Notes: generated by a model from the letters alone, not told the origin. 64,000 nucleotides of DNA from Nocardia neocaledoniensis (GCF_003182135.1 NZ_QGTL01000003.1:682001-746000), one strand, 5' to 3'; shown: positions 43,858 through 53,014, counted from the stretch's first letter. Numbers and translations are program-made.

Positions 43858-44880
43858 ATGCGCATGATCGCCGCCCTCCGCCTCGGCCTCGCCGTCGCGG
43901 CGCTGTGGGCGAGTACGCCGGTGGCGTCGGCCGCCGTTCCGCTCGGCCCCGCCGGTTCGCCGCCGCCCTCGGCCGGGTTCACGAATGTGTTCCTGACCTG
44001 GGACGGACGGACCGAGACGCTGGTCATCGACCCGTCGATCCAGGCGGAATCCGAGCAGCTCGCGGTGGTGGTTCCGACGCCGGCCCCAGCGGAGACCGCA
44101 CCGGTCGAGCCGGGCTTGTTCGGCGCGCTGCACGACCTCAGCGCACCCGAAGTCGTCGTGGATCGGAACTGGTTCACCGCCGTGGAACCACCACCGGCCC
44201 AGCACTACATCAGCGTCTTCGGCGGAATGTCGCCACCGGGACCGCCGAGCCTGTCCGGCTCACTGGAGGCCGTCGACGCGTGGCTGTCGGCCCGAGGCAT
44301 CGCCGTCGACCCCACCACGCGCGACGCGCTGGAGGGCTACCGCCGGGAGGGCTGGTCGTTCACCGCCGTCCAGCTCGGCGAAGCCATGCACCGGGGCATC
44401 ACCTTCGACAATCCGGACGGGCGCGTCTCCACCGAGCCCGTCCGGCTGCGCTTCGAGACCGATCGGCTCATCTACCCCATGCGGGCCGACCGAGGGGCGC
44501 CCGGACCGATGACAACCAAGATGTACGTGCTGGCCGATCATCGACTCGCGCGCGGGGACTCCGACGCCAACCAGCACAACATCGACATCGAGTTCGCCGG
44601 TCGCCTCACACCAGCCGATCAAGCACTGCTGAACGAGCCGATCCAGCGCGGCCACGACTACCTCACGGTCCTCACCACCACCGTCCCCGCTCCGTCGACG
44701 ATCACCACCGACGCCACCTTCGTCCGCGCGGCGAGCGACGAACCCTTCCGCCAGACCGTCACCCACGTCGAGAACGTGGAACTCTTCGGAGTGCCGCGCG
44801 GGTGGGTGTTCGCCGGGATCGGACTCGCGGCCGCTGCCCTGATCGGCGTCATCGTGATTCGGCGCCGAGCCCGCGGCTGA
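43858..44880 (+). CDS. DUF2330-like exported membrane-anchored protein, copy 1
   Basis: This 340-aa protein has an N-terminal signal peptide (A-A-L-R-L-G-L-A-V-A-A-L-W-A-S-T-P-V-A-S-A-A), a large extracytoplasmic domain, and a C-terminal helix plus Arg tail (V-F-A-G-I-G-L-A-A-A-A-L-I-G-V-I-V-I-R-R-R). Shared DUF2330 blocks are T-W-D-G-R-T-E-T-L, V-V-P-T-P-A-P, L-S-A-P-E-V-V-V-D-R-N-W-F, Y-R-R-E-G-W-S-F and D-R-L-I-Y-P-M-R. Unlike copy 2, it lacks the C-A-C-G-G motif after the signal peptide that is usual in the family. It is a paralogue of the gene at 45234. Function is unknown. Confidence 0.85.
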   Translation: MRMIAALRLGLAVAALWASTPVASAAVPLGPAGSPPPSAGFTNVFLTWDGRTETLVIDPSIQAESEQLAVVVPTPAPAETAPVEPGLFGALHDLSAPEVVVDRNWFTAVEPPPAQHYISVFGGMSPPGPPSLSGSLEAVDAWLSARGIAVDPTTRDALEGYRREGWSFTAVQLGEAMHRGITFDNPDGRVSTEPVRLRFETDRLIYPMRADRGAPGPMTTKMYVLADHRLARGDSDANQHNIDIEFAGRLTPADQALLNEPIQRGHDYLTVLTTTVPAPSTITTDATFVRAASDEPFRQTVTHVENVELFGVPRGWVFAGIGLAAAALIGVIVIRRRARG

Positions 44881-45233
44881 ATGCCACGCCGACGCCGTGA
44901 AACGTCGCCGCACCCTCCGCCGAAGGCTCACGGAAATATCATGACGAGCCGCGCCCGCCACTGGAGCTCGGCAACGGCGCGAGTACTACCGAGCGCGCCG
45001 CTGAACGCCCATGACTACCTCGTGACGAGCCGCCGCGCCATGTGCCGAGGGCTGAGCAAAGGCGTGGGTGTCGAGGTGCCGTCGCCGACCGTTCGACATC
45101 GACATGGCGCGTGGTGTCGGCGGCCGGGCGAGAGCCGACATCGCGGCAGTCGGCCGCCTCGCACACGGGAGTCTTTGCGCGCGTGGGTATTTCTACCGAT
45201 TGCCGAGGAGCCGGGAGTGCGTAGCCTGCTCCC
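44881..45233. other. 353-bp gap between the two DUF2330 genes
   Basis: I see no coding region, RNA gene or strong hairpin here. An 11-mer TGACGAGCCGC occurs at 44942 and 45023, not in an arrangement that suggests a site. The last 12 bp hold the leaderless promoter of copy 2. It may be the remnant of the duplication that produced the pair. Confidence 0.5.
45222..45227 (+). promoter_or_regulatory. -10 box TAGCCT for the second DUF2330 gene
   Basis: TAGCCT is followed by 6 nt and the ATG at 45234; no Shine-Dalgarno. Confidence 0.65.
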
Positions 45234-46265
45234 ATGGGGATGCGTAACGCGATTCGGTCGCTCGCCGTGACAGTGGGGGTGGTGGTCGCGACGGCCACGG
45301 TGGCGCTGACGCCTGCGACGGCGTGCGCCTGCGGTGGTGTCGTCGGCCGGGGCGATTCGGCGCGGGTCGACGGTGAGACCGCCGTACTCGGCTGGGACGG
45401 GCGGCGCGAGTCGATACTGATGCGCCTGGACATGCGGTTCGACGGCGCCGACGCGGCCCTGATCATGCCGACGCCCACCCCGGCGACCGTCACGGCGGGC
45501 AGCTCCGCCGCGTTCGCCGAGCTGTCCCGGCTGACCGCGCCGGAAGTGGTCACCGACCGGTACTGGTTCGGCCGCGACACCGGCGAGACCTCGGGCGCCG
45601 CGCCCGGTTCGGGGCCCGAGGTGCTCGGGCAGGTCCAGCTCGGGCCGCTGGAGGCGACGACCCTGCGCGGCGGCGATCTGACCGGAGTCAGGGAGTGGTT
45701 GGCTGCCAACGGCTATCAGCTCCGGCCGGAGGTAAGCGCGACGCTGGATCCCTATCTGCGAGAGGGCTGGTCGTTCGTGGCCATGCGCCTCACCAGCGCG
45801 ACCCCGCTGTCGGGCGCGCTCGATCCGGTCCGCCTCACCTTCGACTCGGATCGGCTGATCTATCCGATGCGCATGTCCGCCGCCGCGACCACGCCGCAGT
45901 CGGTGCGGCTGTACGTGTTCGGCGACCACCGCGTCACGCGCACCGACCCGGACGCGGCGACGCAGTCCACGTTCACCGAATTCGCCTCGCCCGTGGGCGA
46001 ACTCACCGACCCCGACCTGGCGTCACTGGCCGCGGGAAAGAACTACCTCACCCAGCTCTCCGTGCGGATCACCCAGCCCTCGGCCATCACCAGCGATTTC
46101 ATCTTCGGTGCCGCGCCGGACGACACGATCGTGCGTGACCGGGTGAAGCGCAGGGAGTACGTCGAGATCCTGGGCTTCCCCGCGGGATACGTGCTGATCA
46201 TCGTCGGGCTTTCGATCGTCGGTGTCGGCGCGGGCGCGATGCTGCGTCGGCGGTCGGTGGGTTAG
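45234..46265 (+). CDS. DUF2330 exported membrane-anchored protein, copy 2
   Basis: This 343-aa protein has a signal peptide (A-V-T-V-G-V-V-V-A-T-A-T-V-A-L), C-A-C-G-G at residues 31-35 directly after the cleavage region (the family hallmark), an extracytoplasmic domain, and a C-terminal helix (V-L-I-I-V-G-L-S-I-V-G-V-G-A-G) with an R-R-R stop-transfer tail. It shares G-W-D-G-R, L-T-A-P-E-V-V-T-D-R-Y-W-F, L-R-E-G-W-S-F and D-R-L-I-Y-P-M-R with copy 1. The cysteines could bind metal or form a disulfide. Function is unknown. A long hairpin follows. Confidence 0.88.
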   Translation: MGMRNAIRSLAVTVGVVVATATVALTPATACACGGVVGRGDSARVDGETAVLGWDGRRESILMRLDMRFDGADAALIMPTPTPATVTAGSSAAFAELSRLTAPEVVTDRYWFGRDTGETSGAAPGSGPEVLGQVQLGPLEATTLRGGDLTGVREWLAANGYQLRPEVSATLDPYLREGWSFVAMRLTSATPLSGALDPVRLTFDSDRLIYPMRMSAAATTPQSVRLYVFGDHRVTRTDPDAATQSTFTEFASPVGELTDPDLASLAAGKNYLTQLSVRITQPSAITSDFIFGAAPDDTIVRDRVKRREYVEILGFPAGYVLIIVGLSIVGVGAGAMLRRRSVG

Positions 46266-46277
46266 CGCGCGAACGCG

Positions 46278-46320
46278 CGAGGCCCGGCTCGCGGCTGGTC
46301 AGCCGTCGAGCCGGGCCTCG
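46278..46320. terminator. Bidirectional terminator hairpin
   Basis: The outer stem CGAGGCCCGGCTCG/CGAGCCGGGCCTCG (14 bp) is continued by an inner stem CGGCTG/CAGCCG with a 2-nt loop and one bulged T. It lies 13 bp after the DUF2330 stop and 54 bp from the convergent mycolyltransferase stop. Confidence 0.85.
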
Positions 46321-46373
46321 TACCTCGTCCGGGCCGCTCGCCGCGGCGGGCAGTCCCGCGGCGTCGCCGATGC

Positions 46374-47333
46374 TCAGGCGCCGAGCGCAGGGCCGATGGT
46401 CGGCCAGGAGGCGTGCAGGGCGTCCTCCCAGTAGGACCACGAGTGGGTGCCGACCGGGTGCCAGTCGATCTTGGCGGGGATACCGGCGGCCCGCAGCCGC
46501 TGCTCGAAGGCCACCATGCAGGTGTTGACACCGAGCTCGATCGGGCCGCCGAGGAAGATGTTCTCCGCCAGCTGCGGTTTGAGCTCGGCCTCGTGCGGGC
46601 CGGGGATGCCGGTGCCGGTCGACATGTACAGCGCCTTGCCGCGCAGCCGCTCGGCCATCAGGGCCGGGTCGTGGGCGGCCCATTCCGGACTGCCCGGCGC
46701 GCCCCACATGTTGCCCGGGTTGCCGCCGCGGTTGGCGATGGAGAACATGATCGCGCCCGCCGCCATCGCGCTGTCCGGGCACGCGCTGTACCCGGCGACC
46801 GCGCGGTAGAGCCCCGGGTGCCGGGCGGCCAGGATGTAGGCCGCGTTGCCGCCCATCGACAGGCCACCGATGCCGTTGACGCCGTTGCCGTTGAACTCGG
46901 CGTCGATCAGGCCGGGCAGTTCCTGGGTGAGGAAGGTTTCCCACTTGTACCGGCCGAAGCGCGGGTCGTCGGCGATCCAGTCGGTGTAGTAGCTGGCCTG
47001 GCCGCCGAGCGGCATCACCACATTGACGTTCTTGCCGCGGAAGAAGGCCTCGGCATCGGTCGCGTTCGTCCAGGTGCTCTGGCCGATCCCGGGATCGAGA
47101 CCGTCGAGCAGGTAGTAGGTCGAGCGCGAACCGCCGCCCGCCGGGTGCAGCACCTGCAGGTCGATATTGCGCCCCATGGCGGGCGAGGTGACGGTGATGG
47201 CCGTCCGGGTGGAGCTGAGGTTGTTCATCCCGACGATCTGGGCCGCCGCCGCGGGGGCGGGGTGCACGATCGCGGGGCCGAGCAAGGCGACGGCGAATGC
47301 CAGCACTGAAGCAGCAACACCTGTACGACGCAC
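46374..47333 (-). CDS. Secreted mycolyltransferase (antigen 85 / esterase D family)
   Basis: It transfers mycolic acids between trehalose monomycolate and arabinogalactan or trehalose at the cell wall. The 319-aa protein has a signal peptide (A-S-V-L-A-F-A-V-A-L-L-G-P-A-I-V-H-P-A), then Y-Y-L-L-D-G-L, the W-I-A-D-D-P region, nucleophile G-I-G-G-L-S-M-G-G at Ser 159, and a late G-T-H-S-W-S-Y-W catalytic His. GTG 47333 is preceded by GGAGGG; upstream ATG codons add only residues that overlap this Shine-Dalgarno. Its presence marks a mycolic-acid bacterium. Confidence 0.93.
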   Translation of the reverse strand: MRRTGVAASVLAFAVALLGPAIVHPAPAAAAQIVGMNNLSSTRTAITVTSPAMGRNIDLQVLHPAGGGSRSTYYLLDGLDPGIGQSTWTNATDAEAFFRGKNVNVVMPLGGQASYYTDWIADDPRFGRYKWETFLTQELPGLIDAEFNGNGVNGIGGLSMGGNAAYILAARHPGLYRAVAGYSACPDSAMAAGAIMFSIANRGGNPGNMWGAPGSPEWAAHDPALMAERLRGKALYMSTGTGIPGPHEAELKPQLAENIFLGGPIELGVNTCMVAFEQRLRAAGIPAKIDWHPVGTHSWSYWEDALHASWPTIGPALGA

Positions 47334-47465
47334 AGTCCCACCCTCCATAACCGCATGCCAATGACAGTCCAAAGTAACCCACGGATGAACGATCAGAAAG
47401 CATTCGGCGTTATGGGCGTTTCGTCAGCAAACCCTCCGGTACGGGATGACCGGTTCGCCCGGAAG

Positions 47466-47888
47466 TCAGCGAGTGAGGGCGCCGCGAATGGACCCGGCGA
47501 GGTAATCGAGGTCGGCGCGCGGCGGTGACGTCGGCCGTGCGCGCAGCCCGAAACCGTCGCCCGGCGTCCGCGGGATCACGTGCAGATGCACATGGAACAC
47601 TTCCTGCCCGGCCGTCACCCCGTCGGCGAGAAAGAAGTTCACCCCGTCGGCGGCCACCTCGCTGGCGCGCAGCGCGGCGGCGATCCGCTGCCCCACCTGG
47701 AACAGCTTGCCGCCGAGGGCGGGATCGAGGTCGGCCAGACTCGGCGCGGCCACTTTGGGCACCACGAGCACATGCCCCGGCGTCACGGGACGAATGTCCA
47801 TGAAGGCCAGGCAGTCGTCGTCCTCGTAGACCTTGGAAGCGGGCGCCCGGCCCGCGACGATGTCGCTGAAGATCGTGTAGGGGTTCAC
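47466..47888 (-). CDS. HIT-family nucleotide hydrolase/transferase, copy 1
   Basis: This 140-aa histidine-triad protein has Y-T-I-F-S-D-I-V-A-G-R-A-P-A-S near the start, P-V-T-P-G-H-V-L-V-V-P-K, and the active-site triad H-V-H-L-H-V-I-P near residue 100. HIT enzymes cleave adenosine phosphoramidates or dinucleotide polyphosphates. GTG 47888 is preferred: TAGGAT lies 5 bases before it and the residues encoded upstream are Arg-rich and unconserved. It matches the Rv0759c-type HIT of mycobacteria. It is in the same direction as purB, whose stop lies 65 bp upstream. Confidence 0.9.
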   Translation of the reverse strand: MNPYTIFSDIVAGRAPASKVYEDDDCLAFMDIRPVTPGHVLVVPKVAAPSLADLDPALGGKLFQVGQRIAAALRASEVAADGVNFFLADGVTAGQEVFHVHLHVIPRTPGDGFGLRARPTSPPRADLDYLAGSIRGALTR

Positions 47889-47953
47889 ACCCCATCCTAA
47901 AATGCCCGCGAGGCGCCGCGCCCTGACACGAATACCCGGACGCGGCACGGGGA

Positions 47954-49375
47954 CTAGAGGATCGGCGACGGGGTGTAGCGCGCGGCCTCCGGGTTGGCCT
48001 CGACCAGCTTCTGCACCTGCGCGATCACCTCGGACACCTGATCCGACGCGGCGCCGATGAAGGCCGACTTGTCGGCCAGCGCGGCATCGAGCGCGGCGCG
48101 GTCCAGCGGCATCCGGTCGTCGGCGGCGAGCCGGTCCAGCAGATCCGGCTCGCGGCCCTGCTCGCGCATGGCCAGCGCCACCGCGACCGCGTGCTCCTTG
48201 ATGACCTCGTGCGCGGTCTCGCGACCGACACCCGCGCGCACCGCCGCCATCAGGATGCGGGTGGTGGCCAGGAACGGCAGGTACCGGTCGAGCTCACGCG
48301 CGACCACGGCCGGGTAGGCGCCGAACTCGGCGAGCACGGTCAGGAACGTCTCGGTCTGGCCGTCGATGGCGAAGAACGCGTCGGGCAGCGCGACGCGGCG
48401 CACCACCGAGCAGAACACGTCGCCCTCGTTCCACTGCGCGCCGGCGAGTTCGGCCGCCATCGAGCTGTAGCCGCGCAGCACGACCTGCAGCCCGTTGACG
48501 CGCTCGCAGGAGCGGGTGTTCATCTTGTGCGGCATCGCCGACGAGCCGACCTGGCCGGGCTGGAAGCCCTCGGTGACCAGCTCGTGGCCCGCCATCAGCC
48601 GGATGGTGTGCGCGAACGAGGACGGGCCGGCGCCCAGCTGCACCAGCGCCGACAGCACGTCGTGATCGAGCGAGCGCGGGTACACCTGGCCGACGCTGGT
48701 GAACACGTTCGCGAAGCCGAGGTGGGTGGCCACCTGCTGCTCGAGGGCGGCCAGCTTGCCCGCGTCACCGTCGAGCAGGTCGAGCATGTCCTGGGCGGTG
48801 CCCATCGGGCCCTTGATCCCGCGCAGCGGGTAGCGATCGATCAGGTCGCGCAGCCGCGCGAGCGCGACCAGCACCTCGTCGGCGGCGGAGGCGAAGCGCT
48901 TGCCCAGCGTGGTGGCCTGCGCGGCGACATTGTGCGAGCGACCCGCCATCACCAGCGCCTGGTACTCGGCGGCCCGCTCGGCCAGCCGGGCGGCGGTGGC
49001 CACGCCGTGGTCGTAGACGTGCTCGAGCGAGAGCCGGATCTGCAGCTGCTCGACGTTCTCGGTGAGGTCGCGGCTGGTCATGCCCTTGTGCACGTGCTCG
49101 TGCCCGGCCAGCGCGTTGAACTCCTCGATCCGCGCCTTCACGTCGTGGCGGGTGACCCGCTCGCGTTCGGCGATCGAGGCCAGGTCGACGTGGGCGATCA
49201 CGCGCTCGTAGTCCTCGATCACCCCCGCGGGGACGTCGATGCCGAGCGCGGCCTGCGCCCGCAGCACCTCGAGCCACAGCCGGCGCTCGAGCACGATCTT
49301 GTTCTCGGGCGACCAGAGCGCGACGAGCTCCGGGCTGGCGTAACGAGTGGCGAGGACGTTCGGGACAAGGCTCAC
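47954..49375 (-). CDS. purB: Adenylosuccinate lyase
   Basis: PurB removes fumarate from SAICAR and from adenylosuccinate, acting twice in purine synthesis. The 473-aa protein has T-S-R-D-L-T-E-N near 98, G-R-S-H-N-V-A-A-Q-A-T-T (general acid region), and the fumarase/aspartase-superfamily signature G-S-S-A-M-P-H-K-M-N near 282. GTG 49375 has TAGACT 8 bases upstream, inside the last codons of the TetR gene, so it may have its own promoter as well as readthrough from TetR (6-bp gap). Confidence 0.97.
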   Translation of the reverse strand: MSLVPNVLATRYASPELVALWSPENKIVLERRLWLEVLRAQAALGIDVPAGVIEDYERVIAHVDLASIAERERVTRHDVKARIEEFNALAGHEHVHKGMTSRDLTENVEQLQIRLSLEHVYDHGVATAARLAERAAEYQALVMAGRSHNVAAQATTLGKRFASAADEVLVALARLRDLIDRYPLRGIKGPMGTAQDMLDLLDGDAGKLAALEQQVATHLGFANVFTSVGQVYPRSLDHDVLSALVQLGAGPSSFAHTIRLMAGHELVTEGFQPGQVGSSAMPHKMNTRSCERVNGLQVVLRGYSSMAAELAGAQWNEGDVFCSVVRRVALPDAFFAIDGQTETFLTVLAEFGAYPAVVARELDRYLPFLATTRILMAAVRAGVGRETAHEVIKEHAVAVALAMREQGREPDLLDRLAADDRMPLDRAALDAALADKSAFIGAASDQVSEVIAQVQKLVEANPEAARYTPSPIL

Positions 49376-49381
49376 GAACGC

Positions 49382-50035
49382 TCAGTCTAATTGGCGCGCG
49401 CGTTCCAGCTGCTGGGGCATCATGTTCGGCACGACGGGCGGGGCGACGATGTCGATCATCTCCAGCAGACCGGCCCGTGCGGGGCGGCGCGGTTCGGGAT
49501 GACCCTCTATCAGCGCGGCCACGACGGCGCCGTCGACGACGGCGACCAGGCGGCGCAACTGCTCGGGGCGCACCACTCGATCGGAGCGGCGCAGCACGTC
49601 GGCGAGCAGTTCTTCGAGCTGGGTGCGTAGTCGGAGCTGGACCTCGCGTAACTCGGGGTGCCGCGCCGAGGCCACGGAACGCTCGTAGCGGGCGATCAGC
49701 TGCCCCCTGGCGTCCAGATCGCCGTCGTCGGGGCCGACGAGCAGGTCGAGGACGAGGTCGACCGTCGCCTCGGAGCCGCGACGGCGGTGGCTCACCTCAC
49801 CGACCCGGCGGCGCATGGCGTCGAGTTCGATCGCGCCGCTGAACTCCACGGCGCGGGCGATCAGATCTTCCAGGGACTCGAAGTAGTAGGTGGTCGAGGC
49901 GAGCGGAAGATCGGCTCGCGACGCCACCGAGCGATGTCGCACCGCGTCGAAGCCGCCTTCGAGCAACAGTTCAGCCGCCGCCGCCACCAGGGCCTGGCGA
50001 CGTCGTTCGCCTTTCGGGGTCGTCGCGGTGGTCAC
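49382..50035 (-). CDS. TetR-family regulator upstream of purB
   Basis: This 217-aa regulator has an N-terminal HTH at about 12-58 (R-R-R-Q-A-L-V-A-A-A-A-E-L-L-L-E-G-G-F-D-A-V-R-H then A-S-R-A-D-L-P-L-A-S-T-T-Y-Y-F). It is in the same direction as purB with a 6-bp gap, as with the mycobacterial TetR genes near purB. The GTG at 50035 is the only reasonable start. The 155 bp upstream show no clear palindrome. Whether it controls purB is not known. Confidence 0.9.
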   Translation of the reverse strand: MTTATTPKGERRRQALVAAAAELLLEGGFDAVRHRSVASRADLPLASTTYYFESLEDLIARAVEFSGAIELDAMRRRVGEVSHRRRGSEATVDLVLDLLVGPDDGDLDARGQLIARYERSVASARHPELREVQLRLRTQLEELLADVLRRSDRVVRPEQLRRLVAVVDGAVVAALIEGHPEPRRPARAGLLEMIDIVAPPVVPNMMPQQLERARQLD

Positions 50036-50190
50036 CGTGCCATCGTGCCAGTCATCATCAGTTCAACCGTGCGCAATCGTCATCGGGGAAACGCGGGAAA
50101 TCGGGATAACTGAGTTTTACCGCATCCCGGCAAAGATGTGTTCGTACTAGGCAAAGTTGTTGTCGCACATCACTGTTGAGTCCAGACTGG

Positions 50191-51351
50191 TCAGTCCTTC
50201 AGGAACCTTCCCAACCGGTCAAGTGCTGCGGCGATGTCGTCGGTGGCGCCCGCGAAGGAGAAGCGAATCGTGCGAATGCCGTGCACGGTGTCGAAGTCGA
50301 GTCCGGGCGCCAGCGCGACGCCGGTCTCGGCGAGCACGCGCTCACACCAGGCCAGTGAGTCATTGGTCAAGTGACCGATATCGGCGTAGGCGTAGAAGGC
50401 GCCGTCGGCGGGCGCGAGGTCGGTGATCCCGATGCTCGGCAGACCCTCCAGCAACAGTGCCCGGTTGCGCGCGTAGCGGCGCACGTGGCCGTCCAGCTCA
50501 TCCTTGGCTTCCGGTCCGAAAGCGTGGATCGCCGCGTACTGGGAGATGGCGGGCGGGCACACGGTCATGTTCGAGGCCAGCCGCTGCAGGGCGGGCCGCA
50601 GGTCGGCGGGCGCGAGCATCCAGCCCAGCCGCCAGCCTGTCATCGAGAAGTACTTCGAGACCGAGCCGATCACCACCGCGTCGCGGGAGAACTCCCAGGC
50701 CGAGGCGGTCGGGGTCGAGTCGCCGAAGGTGATGCCGTGGTAGATCTCGTCGGAGATCAGCAGCGTGCCGTTCGCCTCACACCAGCGGGCCAGCGCGGCC
50801 AGCTCGGCCGGGTCGATCATGGTGCCGGTCGGGTTCGCCGGGCTCGCCACCACCAGGCCCGCGGGCGGTTCCGGCAGGGCCTCGAGCATGGCGACGGTCG
50901 GCTGGAAGCGGGTCTGCGGGCCGCAGTCGAGCTCGACGACCGTGCAGCCGAGGGCGGTGAGGGTGTTGCGGTAGGCCGGGTAGCCGGGCCTGGCCACCAC
51001 GACGGTGTCGCCCGCGTCGAAGGCGGCCAGGAAGATCAGCGTGAACGCGCCGGAGGAACCGGTGGTGACCACGACCTCGTCCGGGTGCACGTCGTAGCCG
51101 TAGGTCTCGCTGTGATGGCCCGCGATGGCCTCGCGCAGCGGCAGGATGCCGAAGGTCTCGGTGTAGCCGAGCAGCTCGTGGTCGATCGCGGCCCTGGTGG
51201 CGCGCAGCACGGGCGCGGGCGCCTGCGTCGAGGGCTGGCCCGCCGCGAGGACAAGCACGTCACCGTGCGTTCTGGCCCGCTCGGCCGCAGCCTTCCACAC
51301 GTCCATGACGTAGAAGGGGGGAATGGTCGACCGGCGCGATTGTCTGGACAC
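50191..51351 (-). CDS. Class I/II PLP aminotransferase
   Basis: This 386-aa fold-type I aminotransferase has A-A-G-Q-P-S near 36, T-G-S-S-G-A-F near 97, N-P-T-G-T near 169, D-E-I-Y-H-G-I, and the PLP lysine in S-V-S-K-Y-F-S-M-T-G-W-R-L-G-W near 236. The M-T-G-W-R motif is typical of aspartate or aromatic/alanine aminotransferases of the I-gamma group. The exact substrate cannot be read. It is divergent from the M23 peptidase gene. Confidence 0.9.
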   Translation of the reverse strand: MSRQSRRSTIPPFYVMDVWKAAAERARTHGDVLVLAAGQPSTQAPAPVLRATRAAIDHELLGYTETFGILPLREAIAGHHSETYGYDVHPDEVVVTTGSSGAFTLIFLAAFDAGDTVVVARPGYPAYRNTLTALGCTVVELDCGPQTRFQPTVAMLEALPEPPAGLVVASPANPTGTMIDPAELAALARWCEANGTLLISDEIYHGITFGDSTPTASAWEFSRDAVVIGSVSKYFSMTGWRLGWMLAPADLRPALQRLASNMTVCPPAISQYAAIHAFGPEAKDELDGHVRRYARNRALLLEGLPSIGITDLAPADGAFYAYADIGHLTNDSLAWCERVLAETGVALAPGLDFDTVHGIRTIRFSFAGATDDIAAALDRLGRFLKD

Positions 51352-51478
51352 CCCGAAAACGGTAGAGCACCCGGATGCGGGCGTTCACCGATATGGTCGG
51401 CACAATGGCTCCGACAGCGAATACGCAGCCACCGACGCAGCAGGCGAGGCCGCGTCGGGGCCGGGGCGCGGGGGCAGC

Positions 51479-52981
51479 ATGGAGTGGGTGAAGACGGCGC
51501 GAGGGCGACGACGGACGTCGACGGTCGATACCGCGTCGGCCGACGACACGACCTCCGGCGCCGCAGCGGACCGGACATCGTCCGCGCCCACCACTGACAC
51601 CGCCGCGATCCCCGCGGCAGACCCGTCGTCGCCTGTGAGTTCAGCCGACACCGAGCGCGACGCGGTCTCGCGCGTCGGCCGCGACGAACCAGCTGCGGCG
51701 GATGACGCAGATGCAGTCACCGCTGCCGCCGCCGCTGACAGCTCCACAACCACCGCTGCCGCTGCCTTCGCCGACAGCTCGACAGCCACCGCGGCCGCGG
51801 CCGACCGCCCCACAACCACTGCTGACGCTGCCGTCACCGACAGCTCGACAGCCACCGCTACCGCGGCCGACCGCCCCACAGCCAGTGCCACCGCTGCCGC
51901 TGCCACTGATGCTGATGCTGACGCTGACGCTGACGCTGACGCTGACGACAGCTCTACAGCCGCTGACGCCGCGATGGGCGATCGTGTGGCTCGGCGCCGG
52001 GTTTTCACCGCCAACGGCCATATCCTGCAGGCGGATTGGCGCTCACAGCTGCGGCCAGAAATCGGCGTCAGGGACCGGGTGCGTGGCTGGACCGCGGCGC
52101 ATCCCGTGGTCGGCGAGATCGCGGACGAGCTGCGCGCGGGCGAGGTGCGCAAAGTCTTCTGGCTACGCCCCAAGGCACTCGCCGAGACGCTGTGGGAGCG
52201 GCGGCCGAGCCGGGACCGCGTGCGCCAGGTGCTCATCGAACGGCGGGTGCTGATCGCCGGCGTCGCGATCGTCGCGGTGTTCGTCGCCGCCGACGCCCAG
52301 CGCGCCGACGTGCCGAGCGACCGCCCCGTGGCATTGGGCGAGGCCCAGCACGTCGCCATCGCCTACACCCCGCAGCTGCTGCCGAACCCACAGTCGTCGA
52401 GTCGGCTGCTCGCCGCCATCGCCGCGGGTGAGAAGCGGCGTGAGGCCGCCGTGGTCGCCGCGGCGGCCCGCGCGACGCTGGAACGCGCCAAGGCCGAGGC
52501 CGCGGCTGCCGCCTCGGGCGAATGGCAGGACTGGATGGGTCAGCGCGCCCCGGTGGTCCCCGGCGTGATGGTGCCGGGCTCGACCCCCTCCGGCGGCGGC
52601 TTCAGCTTGCCCGCCAAGGGCGCGTTCACCTCGGGCTTCGGCTCCCGCTGGGGCACCATGCACCGCGGCATCGACATCGCCGCCCCCATCGGCAGCCCCA
52701 TCTACGCCGTCGCCGACGGCACCGTCGTCGAGGCGGGCCCGGCCCAGGGCTTCGGCCTGTGGGTCCGCATCCGCCACGACGACGGCACCATCAGCATCTA
52801 CGGCCACATGTACGACTTCTTCGTCTCGCAGGGCGAACGCGTCCCCGCCGGCATGCAGATCGCCCGCATCGGCAACCGCGGCGACTCCACCGGCCCCCAC
52901 CTGCACTTCGAGATCGTCCAGAACGGCCAACACGTCGACCCCCAGGCCTGGCTGGCCCTACACGGCCTCAGCCTGACCTGA
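51479..52981 (+). CDS. Membrane-anchored M23 (LytM-type) peptidase with a low-complexity N-terminus
   Basis: This predicted peptidoglycan endopeptidase is anchored by one helix (V-L-I-A-G-V-A-I-V-A-V-F-V-A) near 257-270. The first 180 residues are Ala/Thr/Asp/Ser-rich repeats and would be cytoplasmic. After the helix comes a coiled-coil-like Ala/Glu/Arg stretch (390s minus about 60), then the M23 domain with H395 and D399 in H-R-G-I-D-I-A-A-P and H474-L-H476 in H-L-H-F-E, all zinc and catalytic residues present. ATG 51479 is chosen; the in-frame extension upstream overlaps the divergent promoter region. Confidence 0.9.
   Translation: MEWVKTARGRRRTSTVDTASADDTTSGAAADRTSSAPTTDTAAIPAADPSSPVSSADTERDAVSRVGRDEPAAADDADAVTAAAAADSSTTTAAAAFADSSTATAAAADRPTTTADAAVTDSSTATATAADRPTASATAAAATDADADADADADADDSSTAADAAMGDRVARRRVFTANGHILQADWRSQLRPEIGVRDRVRGWTAAHPVVGEIADELRAGEVRKVFWLRPKALAETLWERRPSRDRVRQVLIERRVLIAGVAIVAVFVAADAQRADVPSDRPVALGEAQHVAIAYTPQLLPNPQSSSRLLAAIAAGEKRREAAVVAAAARATLERAKAEAAAAASGEWQDWMGQRAPVVPGVMVPGSTPSGGGFSLPAKGAFTSGFGSRWGTMHRGIDIAAPIGSPIYAVADGTVVEAGPAQGFGLWVRIRHDDGTISIYGHMYDFFVSQGERVPAGMQIARIGNRGDSTGPHLHFEIVQNGQHVDPQAWLALHGLSLT
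51905..51946 (+). repeat. In-frame hexanucleotide repeat in the M23 gene
   Basis: Seven tandem 6-bp units (ACTGAT, GCTGAT, then five GCTGAC) encode an Ala-Asp/Thr-Asp run. Upstream, a 66-bp unit beginning GACAGCTCGACAGCCACCG at 51773 recurs at 51839. Loss or gain of units keeps the frame, so length variation between strains is likely. Confidence 0.85.
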
Positions 52982-53014
52982 GGTTCGCGGCGAGCGACCC
53001 CGCCGGCATGCTGT

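Noticed and set aside
44942..45033. Repeated 11-mer TGACGAGCCGC between the DUF2330 genes
   Set aside because: Only two copies, 81 bp apart, same orientation, no promoter element near; not enough to call a site.
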